A program made the translations under genes and the position numbers. From Ambrosia x helenae (lineage: Eukaryota > Streptophyta > Magnoliopsida > Asterales > Asteraceae), in contig CM061223.1 of NCBI GenBank assembly GCA_030844895.1, positions 29,378,561 to 29,442,560 on the forward strand: a stretch of DNA of 64,000 nt, written 5' to 3'. Under the pieces are notes generated by a model that was not told the origin of the DNA, made no database searches, and saw only the letters and a program-made list of their open reading frames with translations. Below are positions 10,134 to 20,679 of the stretch, in pieces (positions within the stretch are counted from its first letter, which is position 1; each line of letters begins with the position of its first letter).

Positions 10134-10396
10134 TTGGTTATAGGGAATTAGGTTATTAGAAATAATCTAGACTATAACCTTAGGGACTTAAACAGTACTT
10201 GCTTCTCCTACTTGTAACCCTAAATTGCTTCCCTAATCCTATCCTTATCCTATGCCTTATAACCCTAAACCTACATATGATTACTCTTATTCGTCTGCTG
10301 CAATCCTGATCCACCATTAGATTAATAGGACAAAATCCTCAGGTTTAACCTGAACCCCCTTGAGATCTCGTCGAAGTTCTAGATTTTAATAACGAA

Positions 10397-10536
10397 CACG
10401 TGCAATCTGGAAGGGTGAACGCCTGTATTCTGAGTCTTCTGTCTAGGCTGGCATTGCGCATATATCCCAATCAGACGAGGGACCCGGATGCCTACCTGGG
10501 AATTCTCGGGATGAGTGTTCACTTATAGGCTAAAGC
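10397..10536 (+). promoter_or_regulatory. Leader block shared with the LARD element (possible packaging signal)
   Basis: From CACGTGCAATCTGGAAGG to ATAGGCTAAAGCA this block aligns over about 140 bp with 42894-43033 of the LARD at roughly 80-85% by eye. In both, it lies in the untranslated leader after the primer-binding site. Conservation in a non-coding leader of both an autonomous-type and a non-coding element suggests a cis signal for RNA packaging or dimerisation. That role is inference. Confidence 0.6.
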
Positions 10537-10668
10537 ATGTCTTCATATGTTATTAGAATTTAGAATCTTTGATAAGTCAACGTTTTCGTTTATTCGTTTT
10601 AATTAATGAATAAATGATTACATTCCTTATATAAACTCTCATTCATTTCATTGTGTCTATTACAGATC

Positions 10669-12420
10669 ATGCCTCCTCGTCGCAGCACTCGCAACAGCAA
10701 TGGTGAGAACCACGAAGAAGGTGGTGATAACCATAACCACAACCATGACCAAGTTCCTAACCACAACAACAATGGGGTCGATGCTCAACTGGCTGCGATC
10801 ATTTCTCAACAAATGGCGCAGCAAATCGCAACTCTGGTTCCCAATTTACTCGCTCAAGTCATCCAATTGAACGGCAACGGGAATGGTCACAACAACGGGA
10901 ACGGGAACGGCAATGGCAATGGAAATGGACCCCAAGCCTGCACCCTTAAGCATTTCAACTCTTGTAACCCTCCAAAGTTTAGTGGTGAAGAAGGAGCTAC
11001 TGGACTCCTCCAATGGTTTGAGGGTATTGAGAATACCTTCATCAACAGTGAGTGCCCCAACAACTTCAAGGTTCGTTACGCTATGAGTGTTCTCCATAAA
11101 CGAGCACTCACCTGGTGGAATGAAGAAAAGCGTACTCGTGGGGCCGAGGTTGCTCTTGCTATGACATGGGACCAAGTCAAAGAGATCATGAAGGAAGAGT
11201 TTTGTCCTCGCAATGAAGTTAAGAAGCTTGAGGATGAGTTCCACACCTTAGCTCAAGATAGTGGGGAAAACCTTGCCTACAACACCCGCTTTCATGAGCT
11301 TAGCTTATTGTTGCCCCACAAAGTTACTCCTCTGCCGGTAGCCATCGAGAAGTACATCGGTGGTCTGCCCATGCAAATCCAGGACACCGTTTGGGGTAGA
11401 AATCCTGCAACTTTGGAAGAGGCCAAACGTCTAGCGGCCACTCTTACTGATAATCACGTGAAGAACGGTACACTCTTCCGCAAGGGCACTAAGAAGACGG
11501 TTGCCAAAGACACTCCACAGCCTGCAATTGAAGTCAAGCCTGAGACCTCAAGCAACAAAAAGCGCAAGGCTAGAAACTATATGGTTGCTGCTACTCCACC
11601 TGCTGCCCAAAACCCAGCCAAGAAACCATACACCGGACCTCACCCTTTGTGCAACACTTGCAAGTACCATCATCCAACGCAGGTGCCATGTCGTTTTTGT
11701 ACTAAGTGTCAAAGATATGGTCACCTGGTGAACGTCTGTCGATCTTCTACTACCCAAGACAACAATAACCCAGCTCCCAACCAACAAAACAACAGGCCTA
11801 CTTGTGGTCAATGCTACGAGTGTGGCAACCCTAATCACTACATCAACAACTGCCCTAATCGTAACCGTAACCAAAACCAAAACCAAAACCAAAACCAGAA
11901 CCGCAACCAGAACCAAGGTGCTCGAGGTCGCGCCTACAATCTCAACGCTAACCAGGCTCGTGACAACAACGAAGTGGTGAATGGTACGTTTCTCATTAAT
12001 AACCACTATGCATCCATATTATTTGATTCAGGAGCTGATAAGTCATTCGTGTCACTGAAGTTTGAACCTTTACTTAACTTACCCCACACTAATCTAGAGG
12101 AACCTTTCGTGGTAGAGGTAGCTAACGGGAAGTCTATTTCGATCGACTCTATTATTCGTAACTGCTTGTTGAACCTCGACGATCATACCTTCCCTATCGA
12201 TCTCATCCCCATGCATCTTGGTAGTTTTGATGTTATAGTAGGCATGGACTGGTTGTCAACTCATCGTGCCGAAATTCTGTGCTTCGAGAAAGTCATACGC
12301 ATTCCTCTCGAATCTGGTGAGATTTTGAAGATCTATGGTGAGAAACCTGTGGTGATCTTAAGCTTATGTCTTGTACTACTGCCCAAAAGTACTTACGAAA
12401 GGGGTATACAGCCTTCTTAG
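10669..12420 (+). pseudogene. gag-pro: Gypsy1 gag and protease, frame lost before RT
   Basis: The ATG at 10669 (MPPRRSTRN) follows a splice-acceptor-like TGTCTATTACAG. A His/Asn-rich N-terminus leads to the retrotransposon Gag domain (about residues 95-260), then Cys/His-rich sequence and a CCHC knuckle (CYECGNPNHYINNC, 11812-11853). An Asn/Gln-rich linker follows, then the aspartic protease with FDSGADKSFVS near 12020-12055 and the DVIVGMDWL motif. Near 12355 one base appears missing, so the frame runs out at 12420 while RT continues in another frame from 12366. Members of this clade usually have a single Gag-Pol frame, so this is a mutation. Confidence 0.9.
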
Positions 12421-14780
12421 CTAACGTGATAGAGAAGAAGGACAAAGGCAAAAGCATCCAAGACATTCCTATTATTCGAGACTATCCTGAAGTCTTTCCC
12501 GAGGATTTACCTGGTTTGCCTCCTGCTCGACAAGTGGAATTTCGTATTGATCTTATTCCTGGTGCAAATCCTGTCGCTAAAGCTCCTTATCGTCTTGCAC
12601 CCTCTGAGATGCAAGAACTTGCCAGTCAATTACAGGAACTTTCGGATAAAGGGTTCATTCGCCCTAGTTCTTCTCCATGGGGAGCCCCTGTCCTATTCGT
12701 TAAAAAGAAGGATGGTTCTCTTAGGATGTGTATTGACTACCGTGAACTCAACAAACTCACCATCAAGAATCGTTATCCGCTTCCTAGGATTGACGATCTC
12801 TTCGATCAACTTCAAGGAGCAACCCACTTCTCAAAGATTGATCTCCGTTCTGGTTATCATCAGCTTAGAGTCCACGAAGAAGATATTCCCAAGACAGCTT
12901 TTCGCACTCGCTACGGTCACTATGAATTCATGGTTATGCCTTTTGGGTTGACCAATGCTCCCGCAGTATTTATGGATTTGATGAATCGGGTTTGTAGACC
13001 CTATCTCGACAAATTCGTGATCGTTTTCATCGATGATATTTTGATTTACTCTAAATCAAAATTCGATCACGAGCAACATCTTCACTCTATCTTGAATCTC
13101 CTAAAGAAAGAACAACTGTATGCCAAGTTCTCAAAATGCGAATTTTGGCTTAAGGAAGTTCAATTTTTGGGACATGTCATTGATATGAACGGAATTCATG
13201 TTGATCCTGCAAAGATCGAAGCTGTGAAGAATTGGAGTGTTCCTACCACTCCAACGGAAGTCCGTTCTTTTCTTGGGTTGGCTGGTTATTATCGTCGATT
13301 CATCGCCAATTTCTCCAAGATCGCTGTTCCTCTCACTACCTTAACTCACAAGGGTAAACCCTATGAGTGGGGACCTAAGCAAGAGGAAGCATTTGAAACT
13401 CTTAAGCTGAAACTCTGTGAAGCTCCTATTTTATCTCTACCTGATGGTAATGATGATTTCGTGGTCTACTGTGATGCATCGAACCAAGGTCTTGGTTGTG
13501 TTCTCATGCAACGAGGAAAGGTTATTGCTTATGCGTCTCGACAACTCAAGACTCACGAAAAGAATTATACCACTCATGATCTTGAATTGGGCGCTGTTGT
13601 CTTTGCACTCAAGATTTGGAGACATTATCTTTATGGGACCAAATGTGTGGTGTTCACAGACCACAAAAGTCTCCAACATGTCTTCGATCAAAAGAATCTT
13701 AACATGAGGCAACGACGTTGGGTTGAATTACTTAACGACTATGATTGCGAAATTCGCTACCATCCTGGCAAGGCGAATGTTGTGGCCGACGCACTTAGTC
13801 GTAAAGAGCGTGTCAAACTCCAATGTGCGAGAGTTCGTACTGATCTTCAAGATCGCATTCTCCAGGCTCAACACACATCAGTCACCCAAGGTAACATGTA
13901 CGATGAAATGTCTTGTGGTGCTGAAACTCAACTTGAAACTAAACCCGATGGTCTCCTTTATTTCCTTAATCGACTGTGGATTCCCGACCGTGATGATCTT
14001 CGTACTTTTCTCATGAACGAGGCTCATAAGTCTCGTTATTCTATTCATCCTGGAGCTGACAAGATGTACCAAGATCTTCGTTATTCTTATTGGTGGCCTG
14101 GTATGAAGAAAGACATTGCTCTTTTCGTCGCCAAATGTCTCACTTGTTCCAAGGTCAAGGCTGAACATCAACGACCATCTGGTATGCTTGAACAACCAGA
14201 GATTCCTGTCTGGAAATGGGAGAGCATAGCTATGGATTTCATCACCCAACTCCCTCGTACACCCAAAGGTTTTGATAGTATTTGGGTAATTGTCGATCGT
14301 TTGACCAAGTCCGCTCACTTCCTGCCTATTCGTGAGAAGTATTCTGTGGAAAGGTTGGCAAGGATGTACGTAAGTGAAATCGTATGTCGTCACGGTATAC
14401 CTTTGGACATTATTTCTGATCGCGATGGTCGTTTCACCTCTCACTTTTGGGAATCTCTACAAGATGCTTTGGGTACCAAGTTGAACCTGAGCACTGCTTA
14501 TCACCCTCAAACGGATGGTCAGACTGAACGAACCATCCAGACACTTGAGGACATGCTCAGGGCATGTGTCATCGATTTTGGTGGCGCATGGGATTCTCAT
14601 CTTCCTTTGGTTGAGTTTTCATACAACAACAGTTATCACGCCAGCATTAACATGGCTCCTTTTGAGGCACTCTATGGTCGGAAATGTCGTTCACCTGTCT
14701 GTTGGACTGAGGTTGGTGAAGCTCGTATTACTGGACCCGAACTAATCCAGGAAACCACAGACAAAATTCAGCTCATTTAG
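12366..14780 (+). pseudogene. pol: Gypsy1 pol: reverse transcriptase, RNase H, integrase
   Basis: RT starts near FPEDLPGLPP and contains MPFGLTNAP and the catalytic FIDDILIYS (about 13026-13052). RNase H starts at VYCDASNQGLGCVL. Integrase has the HHCC zinc region ending CLTCSKVK and D-D-E residues in AMDFITQLP, SDRDGRFTS and TDGQTERT. All catalytic residues I can recognise are present. The frame is cut by TAG at 14778-14780, at a position where Gln (CAG) would be expected, and stays open on the other side. The ATG at 12366 lies inside the ancestral frame and is probably not a natural start. Confidence 0.9.
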
Positions 14781-15308
14781 GATAATCTTCTCAAGGCTAG
14801 AAGTCGCCAAAAGAGTTATGCTGATAAACGTCGTAAACCCTTGGAATTTCAAGTTGGGGACCTTGTGCTACTTAAGGTATCCCCTTGGAAAGGAGTAATT
14901 CGTTTCGGTAGAAAGGGAAAACTAGCTCCTCGATACGTAGGCCCCTTCAAAATTCTTGACAGAGTTGGAAAAGTGGCTTACAAACTTGAACTTCCACCTG
15001 AGCTAAGCAATGTTCATCCGACCTTCCATGTTTCGAATCTCAAGAAATGCTTAGCGGATGAGAACCTTCATGTTCCTCTTGAGGATGTGCAAATCGATTA
15101 AAGCATGCACATTATCGAGAAACCCGTCGAGATTGTTGATACTGGAGTCAAGAAACTCAAGCGCAGTCGTATTCCGATCGTTAAGGTTCGTTGGGAATCT
15201 AAACGAGGCCCAGAGTTCACTTGGGAACGTAAAGACCAGATGAAGTCGAAGTATCCACATCTTTTCCCACCAGACTCTCCAACTCCAACTTCGGGACGAA
15301 GTTCTTAA
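14781..15308 (+). pseudogene. pol: Gypsy1 pol 3' end: integrase C-terminus and chromodomain
   Basis: In frame with the upstream pol, it holds the GPF-like integrase C-terminal region (APRYVGPFKIL, near 14926-14960) and HPTFHVSNLKKC. A TAA at 15099-15101 interrupts it. Beyond that lies the chromodomain, with IPIVKVRWESK and EFTWERKDQM motifs (15170-15245). In chromoviruses this domain is thought to steer integration to marked heterochromatin. The frame ends TAA at 15306-15308, just before the polypurine tract. Confidence 0.9.
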
Positions 15309-15321
15309 AAGTAGGGGAGAC
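15292..15321 (+). other. Gypsy1 polypurine region
   Basis: CGGGACGAAGTTCTT followed by AAAAGTAGGGGAGAC ends directly at the 3' LTR. This primes plus-strand DNA. Nearly the same sequence precedes the LARD 3' LTR (63277-63306). Confidence 0.85.
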
Positions 15322-16275
15322 TGTAACATTACGCATTTAAAACTTGTATGTACACGTTCGTCATTAATAAAAACGTCAAGTTTTATCTTATACGTTGCAT
15401 TTATTATTTTTGTCGCATTGGTGGAACCCTAATACTATATATATATATATTATATATGTTATAACATTGAAATTATATCAAAAAAATTACATGTCTTGGC
15501 CGGGAATCGAACCGCGCCAAGACCGGGTCACACAACACCACACACTTAACCAGCTGGGCTGGCTTTCAACTTGTTATAAACCGGTCACACTATAATTATA
15601 TACACGATTTAAAACCTTCACAGTTGACAAGGAAAGTCAACTGTGGGTTAGCGTGTGGATCAATCTTGTGTATTAACTCGTGATTGATCTAAAATTGGCA
15701 AATTCATACGATTACCGGCCTTGTATGTGCTGTATTACACGTCAATTAACCCTAATCGTTGACTAATTTTGAATTATACGCGTATGATATTAAACCTAGG
15801 TCAACTTTCCAATTAACCAAACCCTTTGATCCTCAGTATAAATAGACCACCTACGATCATTCACAACTCGCTCACACCTCTCTCTCAACCTCCAATTGTT
15901 TCTGAAACACACTGATTATTGTATCCTCGTTCGCTGTTTGACTTCTGGTTTGACCAAGCAAACAAACTCGAAACAACACTGTGAGTTTAATTATTTGTAT
16001 GGGTTATGTTCATCGGCCATCACACATCAATAGCCCTATGGTTAATTAGGCTATTGATGTGTGATTTGTCCAATTGTTAAATCTAGGGTTCGTTCGTGTA
16101 AAATTGGGGATAAACTGATTTGGGCACAGCGTATTTATTAAATTTTAATCAGAGAATATCACAACCACTGGCCTAGGCCAAGTGGTTGTGACCATGGCTC
16201 GCTACAGAAGGTACCTGGGTTCGAGTCCCGGCTACTGCTTTATTTTTTCTTTTTATTCTTTTAACAACAAAACTA

Positions 16276-16307
<32 letters not shown>

Positions 16308-17809
16308 TAAACCTTAAATCTTATAAATTCATTTTTAAATATCAAAACTATTTTATAAATTCTAAAAAAATTATATTTATTAAATCTGAGTCAATTTTAT
16401 TTACAATTTTTGTTTTTCAAAAATTCATTTATTTAATATTTATAATAATTAAATCAGTTTTATACTATTATATTTATAAAAATCCATTTATATATCAAAA
16501 CAATTTTATTAAATTCTCCAAAAATTATCCTGACTTTTTATAAAGTTAAATTTACTGAAATAAATTTTAATTCAGTAAAATCATTTATTTTATATTTTTA
16601 ATCAATTTTTGTTAGATTTAATCATAATTAAATCATAATAAATTCGATTTTCATTATTTTTGCACCAAAATTTTATGCAAATTATTTTTAAATGTTTAGA
16701 ACAGAATTATGATTTTTAAAATTGAAATTCTTTTATTTTAGTATTTTTGAATATTAAAGTTAATTGTTGGCAATTTGTAATAAATAGATTTAAAAATCTA
16801 TTTTAAATTAAATAATTTTATAAAAATTATTTTTATACTTCAAACACTTTAATGTGTACATTCAAAATTCAAATTTTATAAAAAGACTTTCTTTTATTAA
16901 TTATCAAATTTTCCTTTATTAATTAACATTTTAATTTAAATTCAACAATTGGTTATCCCCAAATCGAAACCCTAGGATACACTTATAAGTTAATTAGACT
17001 TAGACTTATTATATATTACCTTATTATAGGGTGATATTTGGAATCATTTTGGGCAACACTATTATTTCATCTTTTCAACAAGTTTAACATTTGCTAAGGT
17101 GAGTTTTACATAGCCCCTTTTATTTATCACCATTTTTGGGGTGAAACATGTTATAACATTATCATTGCAATTCAATCATCAATGTGTCTTTGTGTTTTCT
17201 ATGTTGCATTATGTCATGAGCATGATTAGAGTAAGCACCATTCTAGCATAATCATTAACTCCGTACAAGCCGACGGTATACATTGATAGATCTATTGGAC
17301 TGACAATCCCACCCGGATACGTGCCTCCTACAAAGGTTACGTGGGTGTTTGTTATCGCATAACATATTCAATTGGACCATGAGTGTATGGTATGTATCAT
17401 TTTATAACAGTCATCAGGGTTGATTATGCACTCGATTTATTTCTAGTATGTTCTCACATATGGGCTAGATTGACATGACACATGAATTGCACAACATTTT
17501 TATTCATTTTATCAAAAACCTATGTAATTCTCACCAACTTATGTTGACCCAAAATACTTTCAAAATTAACATGTTTCAGGTAACAATGAAGCTGAGGCTT
17601 GAGTTAGCATGAGGATTTTACTTGAAGTTTTATTTGAAGTTATTGAAGTTGTTATTTGATATCATGTATTTGAATTCTTAGACATCATTTCATATTTTGG
17701 ATATTATGTTTGAATAAATTATTTAAAATTTATATTATACCATGTGCTACTGAAAACAATCATCAATACGTGGCACCCCGATGTTTCCGCCATCGGTTGG
17801 GGTGTTACA
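15322..17809 (+). repeat. Gypsy1 3' LTR
   Basis: The LTR is 2,488 bp. It is slightly longer than the 5' copy mainly because of a longer (TA)n tract near 16280. It retains the TATA box (15837-15845), both tRNA-like blocks and the 17-bp inverted repeat (16019-16065). One-base deletions affect the minus-strand tRNA-like block. Open frames here, such as 16280-16543, are AT-rich noise. Confidence 0.95.
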
Positions 17810-17814
17810 TACGT

Positions 17815-20679
17815 GATTTTATAACAATTGAAAAATGTGTTGCTTGGGCGAGAGGAAAGCATCATCGAAAACCACATTATTCCAAGTTGGTAAACACTAT
17901 TGATTCATTACTACAGCTACTTCACATGGACCTATTTGGCACAGTGAATGTAGTTAGTGTTTCTCGTAAAGCATACTGTTTGGTAATAACTGATGACTAC
18001 TCACGTTTTACCTGGGTTTTCTTTTTGGCTAACAAGAGTGAAACTGCAGAAATAGTCAAACAGTTTATAATTTTGATGGAGAATCAGACCAACTTGAAGG
18101 TGAAAGGTATTAGGTGTGACAATGGGACTGAGTTCAAGAATGCTGAGTTAAACTATTACTGTGCTCAAAAAGGAATTGCCCGTCAATTCAGCTCAGCAAG
18201 GACGCCGCAGCAAAATGGAGTCGCAGAAAGAAGAAATCGCACTTTAATTGAAGCTGTCCGCACAATGTTGTGTGACTCACAACTTCCGACTTTCTTTTGG
18301 GCAGAGGCTGTCAACACAGCTTGTTATGTGTAGAACCGCGTTCAAGTCAACAAAGCTCGGATGAAGACACCCTACGAAGTGCTGTTTGGTACTAAACCCT
18401 CCGTCAAGCATTTTCGTGCTTTTGGTTGTCCATGTACACTGCTACACTTAGACACTATACCAAAGTTTGATGCGAAAGCTGACGACTGCTATTTTGTCGG
18501 TTATGCTGGCAAAACTGCATATAGGGTCTATAACAAGCAAACTAGGCAAATCGTAGAGTCGTTTGACGTGCGTTGGCTTGAAGAAAATGCAACAGATGCT
18601 AGAGTGGGCCCCGATTGGTTGTTTGACTATGAATCTCTCTTTCGATCCTTTCATGTTTTTGATGATGTCTCTAGTAGTGTAAATACAGGTTTTGCAGATT
18701 CCTCAACTTTCAATGCTGGACCCTCATCCTCCATGACTGATGATGCAACGGATGAGGGGGATGGTGCACCCACATCTCAATTACCACAGCCACTCCCAGC
18801 TCCTGCCGACCCATTCATTCACTCAGCAGATTCTATGCCACAGGTCGATGATGAAAATGTGTCTGATGAAACTTCAATTCCCTCATTCCATGACCCTATT
18901 CCTACTGACTGCATGGTGGAGCATGATGATGCAGTCGCAAATGATCATGACTCTATGGAAGAGCCAGCAGTAGGCAGTATCACAGTTCTCCCTGGAACCT
19001 CCTCAGTTCCAGACATTGTCATTCCCACTAGCATTCAACGAGATCACCCACTGGAAAACATCATTGGTCCGGTAGATGCAGGCGTTCTAACAAGGAGCCA
19101 AATTGGTGACATCAACAGATGTCTGTATTTGTGTTTCATCTCTCAAATTGAGCCAAAGTCTATCACTACAGCCATGAAAGAATCAAGTTGGGTGGATGCA
19201 ATGCAAGATGAACTGAACCAGTTTGAGAAATTGAAAGTTTGGAAGTTAGTTGAATTACCTCCAGGAAAACGACCACTTGGCACAAGATGGGTCTACAGAA
19301 ACAAAAGAGATGATAGCGGGGTCATTGTGAGAAACAAAGCTAGGTTAGTCGTGCAAGGGTTCAGACAAATTGAAGGACTCGACTATGATGAAGTATATGC
19401 ACCGGTGGCGAGATTGGAAGCAATCAGAATTTTCCTTGCTTACGCCTCGTTTAAAGGGTTTACTGTCTATCAGATGGACGTCAAAACTGCATTTCTGTAT
19501 GGAACAGTGAAGGAAGAAATTTATGTTGGTCAACCACCGGGTTTCACAAATCCAAAGTACCCAGAGCATGTGTACAAACTCGACAAAGCGTTATATGGGT
19601 TACATCAAGCACCTCGTGCTTGGTATGCTACCTTAACTGAACACTTGCTTGTGAATGGATACACTCGTGGTGTCATTGATCAGACTCTATTCGTCAAGAC
19701 AGTAAATGAAGATCGTATTCTGGTGCAAATTTATGTGGACGATATCATCTTTGGCTCTACTAATGATGCTCTGTGTAAAGAGTTTGAGGAGGTGATGAAA
19801 AAGCAATTTGAGATGAGTGCTCTTGGTGAAATGACCTTTTTCTTAGGTCTGCAAGTTCGTCAAAACTCCAAGGGCATCCTGATTCATCAAGGAAAATACG
19901 TGAACGACATTCTTGCAAAATTCAGCTTCAATGATATAAAGCCAGCCGATACACCAATGTCTGAAAGACCAGGTCTCACTCCGGATCTGGAAGGGGAGGC
20001 CGTAGAAGAAACACTTTATCGTTCAATGATTGGTTCGCTAATGTATCTGACAGCTAGCAGACCAGACATCATGTTCGCAGTGTGTCAATGCGCACGTTAT
20101 CAGGCTAATCCTAAAACTTCTCATTTACATGCTGTCAAGAGAATCTTTAGATACCTTAAGGGGAAACCCAGATTCGTACTTTGGTATCCTAAGGATTCTC
20201 CTTTTGATTTACATGCTTTTTCTGACAGCGATTTTGGAGGTTGTGACATTGACAGGAAATCTACTTCTGCGGGGTGTCAATTCTTGGGCGATCGGCTTAT
20301 TGCGTGGCAATGTAAGAAGCAGCAAACAGTATCCGTTTCAACAGCGGAAGCTGAATATGTGGCTGCCTCCGCATGCTGTTCTCAGGTTATCTGGATACAA
20401 CACCAACTGGTGGATTACGGTTTGAATTTCTCTCTTACTCCCATTTATTGTGATAATGATGCAGCTATTCAAATCGTAAAAAATCCAGTTCAATTTTCTA
20501 AGGTAAAACACATTGCCATCAAAGAACATTTCATCCGCGACTCGTTTAACCAAGGTTTAATTGTGCCCACGCACATTCATACTGACGACAATGTAGCAGA
20601 TCTTTTTACAAAACCCGTTAATCGAGCTCGTTTTGAAGCTCTGTCTGAACTGCTCAAAATGGTCCATTTCGAGGACTGA
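17815..20679 (+). pseudogene. pol: Copia1 pol, 3' part: integrase core, RT, RNase H
   Basis: It resumes in frame straight after the second TACGT. The integrase zinc pair reads CVAW where CxxC is expected: Trp (TGG 17845-17847) replaces the second Cys. The D-D-E core follows (LHMDLFG, CDNGTEFKN, PQQNGVAERRN). TAG at 18331-18333 interrupts the frame at a position where Gln is expected, and the frame is otherwise open to 20679. RT shows WVYRNKRDD, QMDVKTAFLYG and the catalytic YVDDIIFG (about 19733-19756). RNase H carries DSDFGGC and STAEAEYVAAS. Integrase before RT is the copia order. Confidence 0.92.

Larger units (their letters stand above)
7642..17809 (+). mobile_element. Gypsy1: chromodomain Ty3/gypsy (Tekay/Del-like) LTR retrotransposon
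   Basis: LTRs are 7642-10117 and 15322-17809, both TGTAACATTACG...GGTGTTACA. The 5-bp duplication TACGT is at 7637-7641 and 17810-17814. The primer-binding site, gag, protease, RT, RNase H, integrase and C-terminal chromodomain come in gypsy order. I count about a dozen substitutions plus small indels between the 2.48-kb LTRs, so it is very young, and younger than copia1 into which it jumped. One frameshift and two nonsense codons make this copy defective. The Tekay assignment rests on the chromodomain motif and LTR style. Confidence 0.95.

Noticed and set aside
12354..12420. Programmed frameshift between gypsy1 gag-protease and RT
   Set aside because: No slippery heptamer is present at the overlap, and one missing base near 12355 explains the shift. 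The clade normally uses one frame.
16280..16543. 87-residue Ile/Tyr-rich protein
   Set aside because: It is a translation of the (TA)n tract and AT-rich LTR. The equivalent frame in the 5' LTR is not kept.
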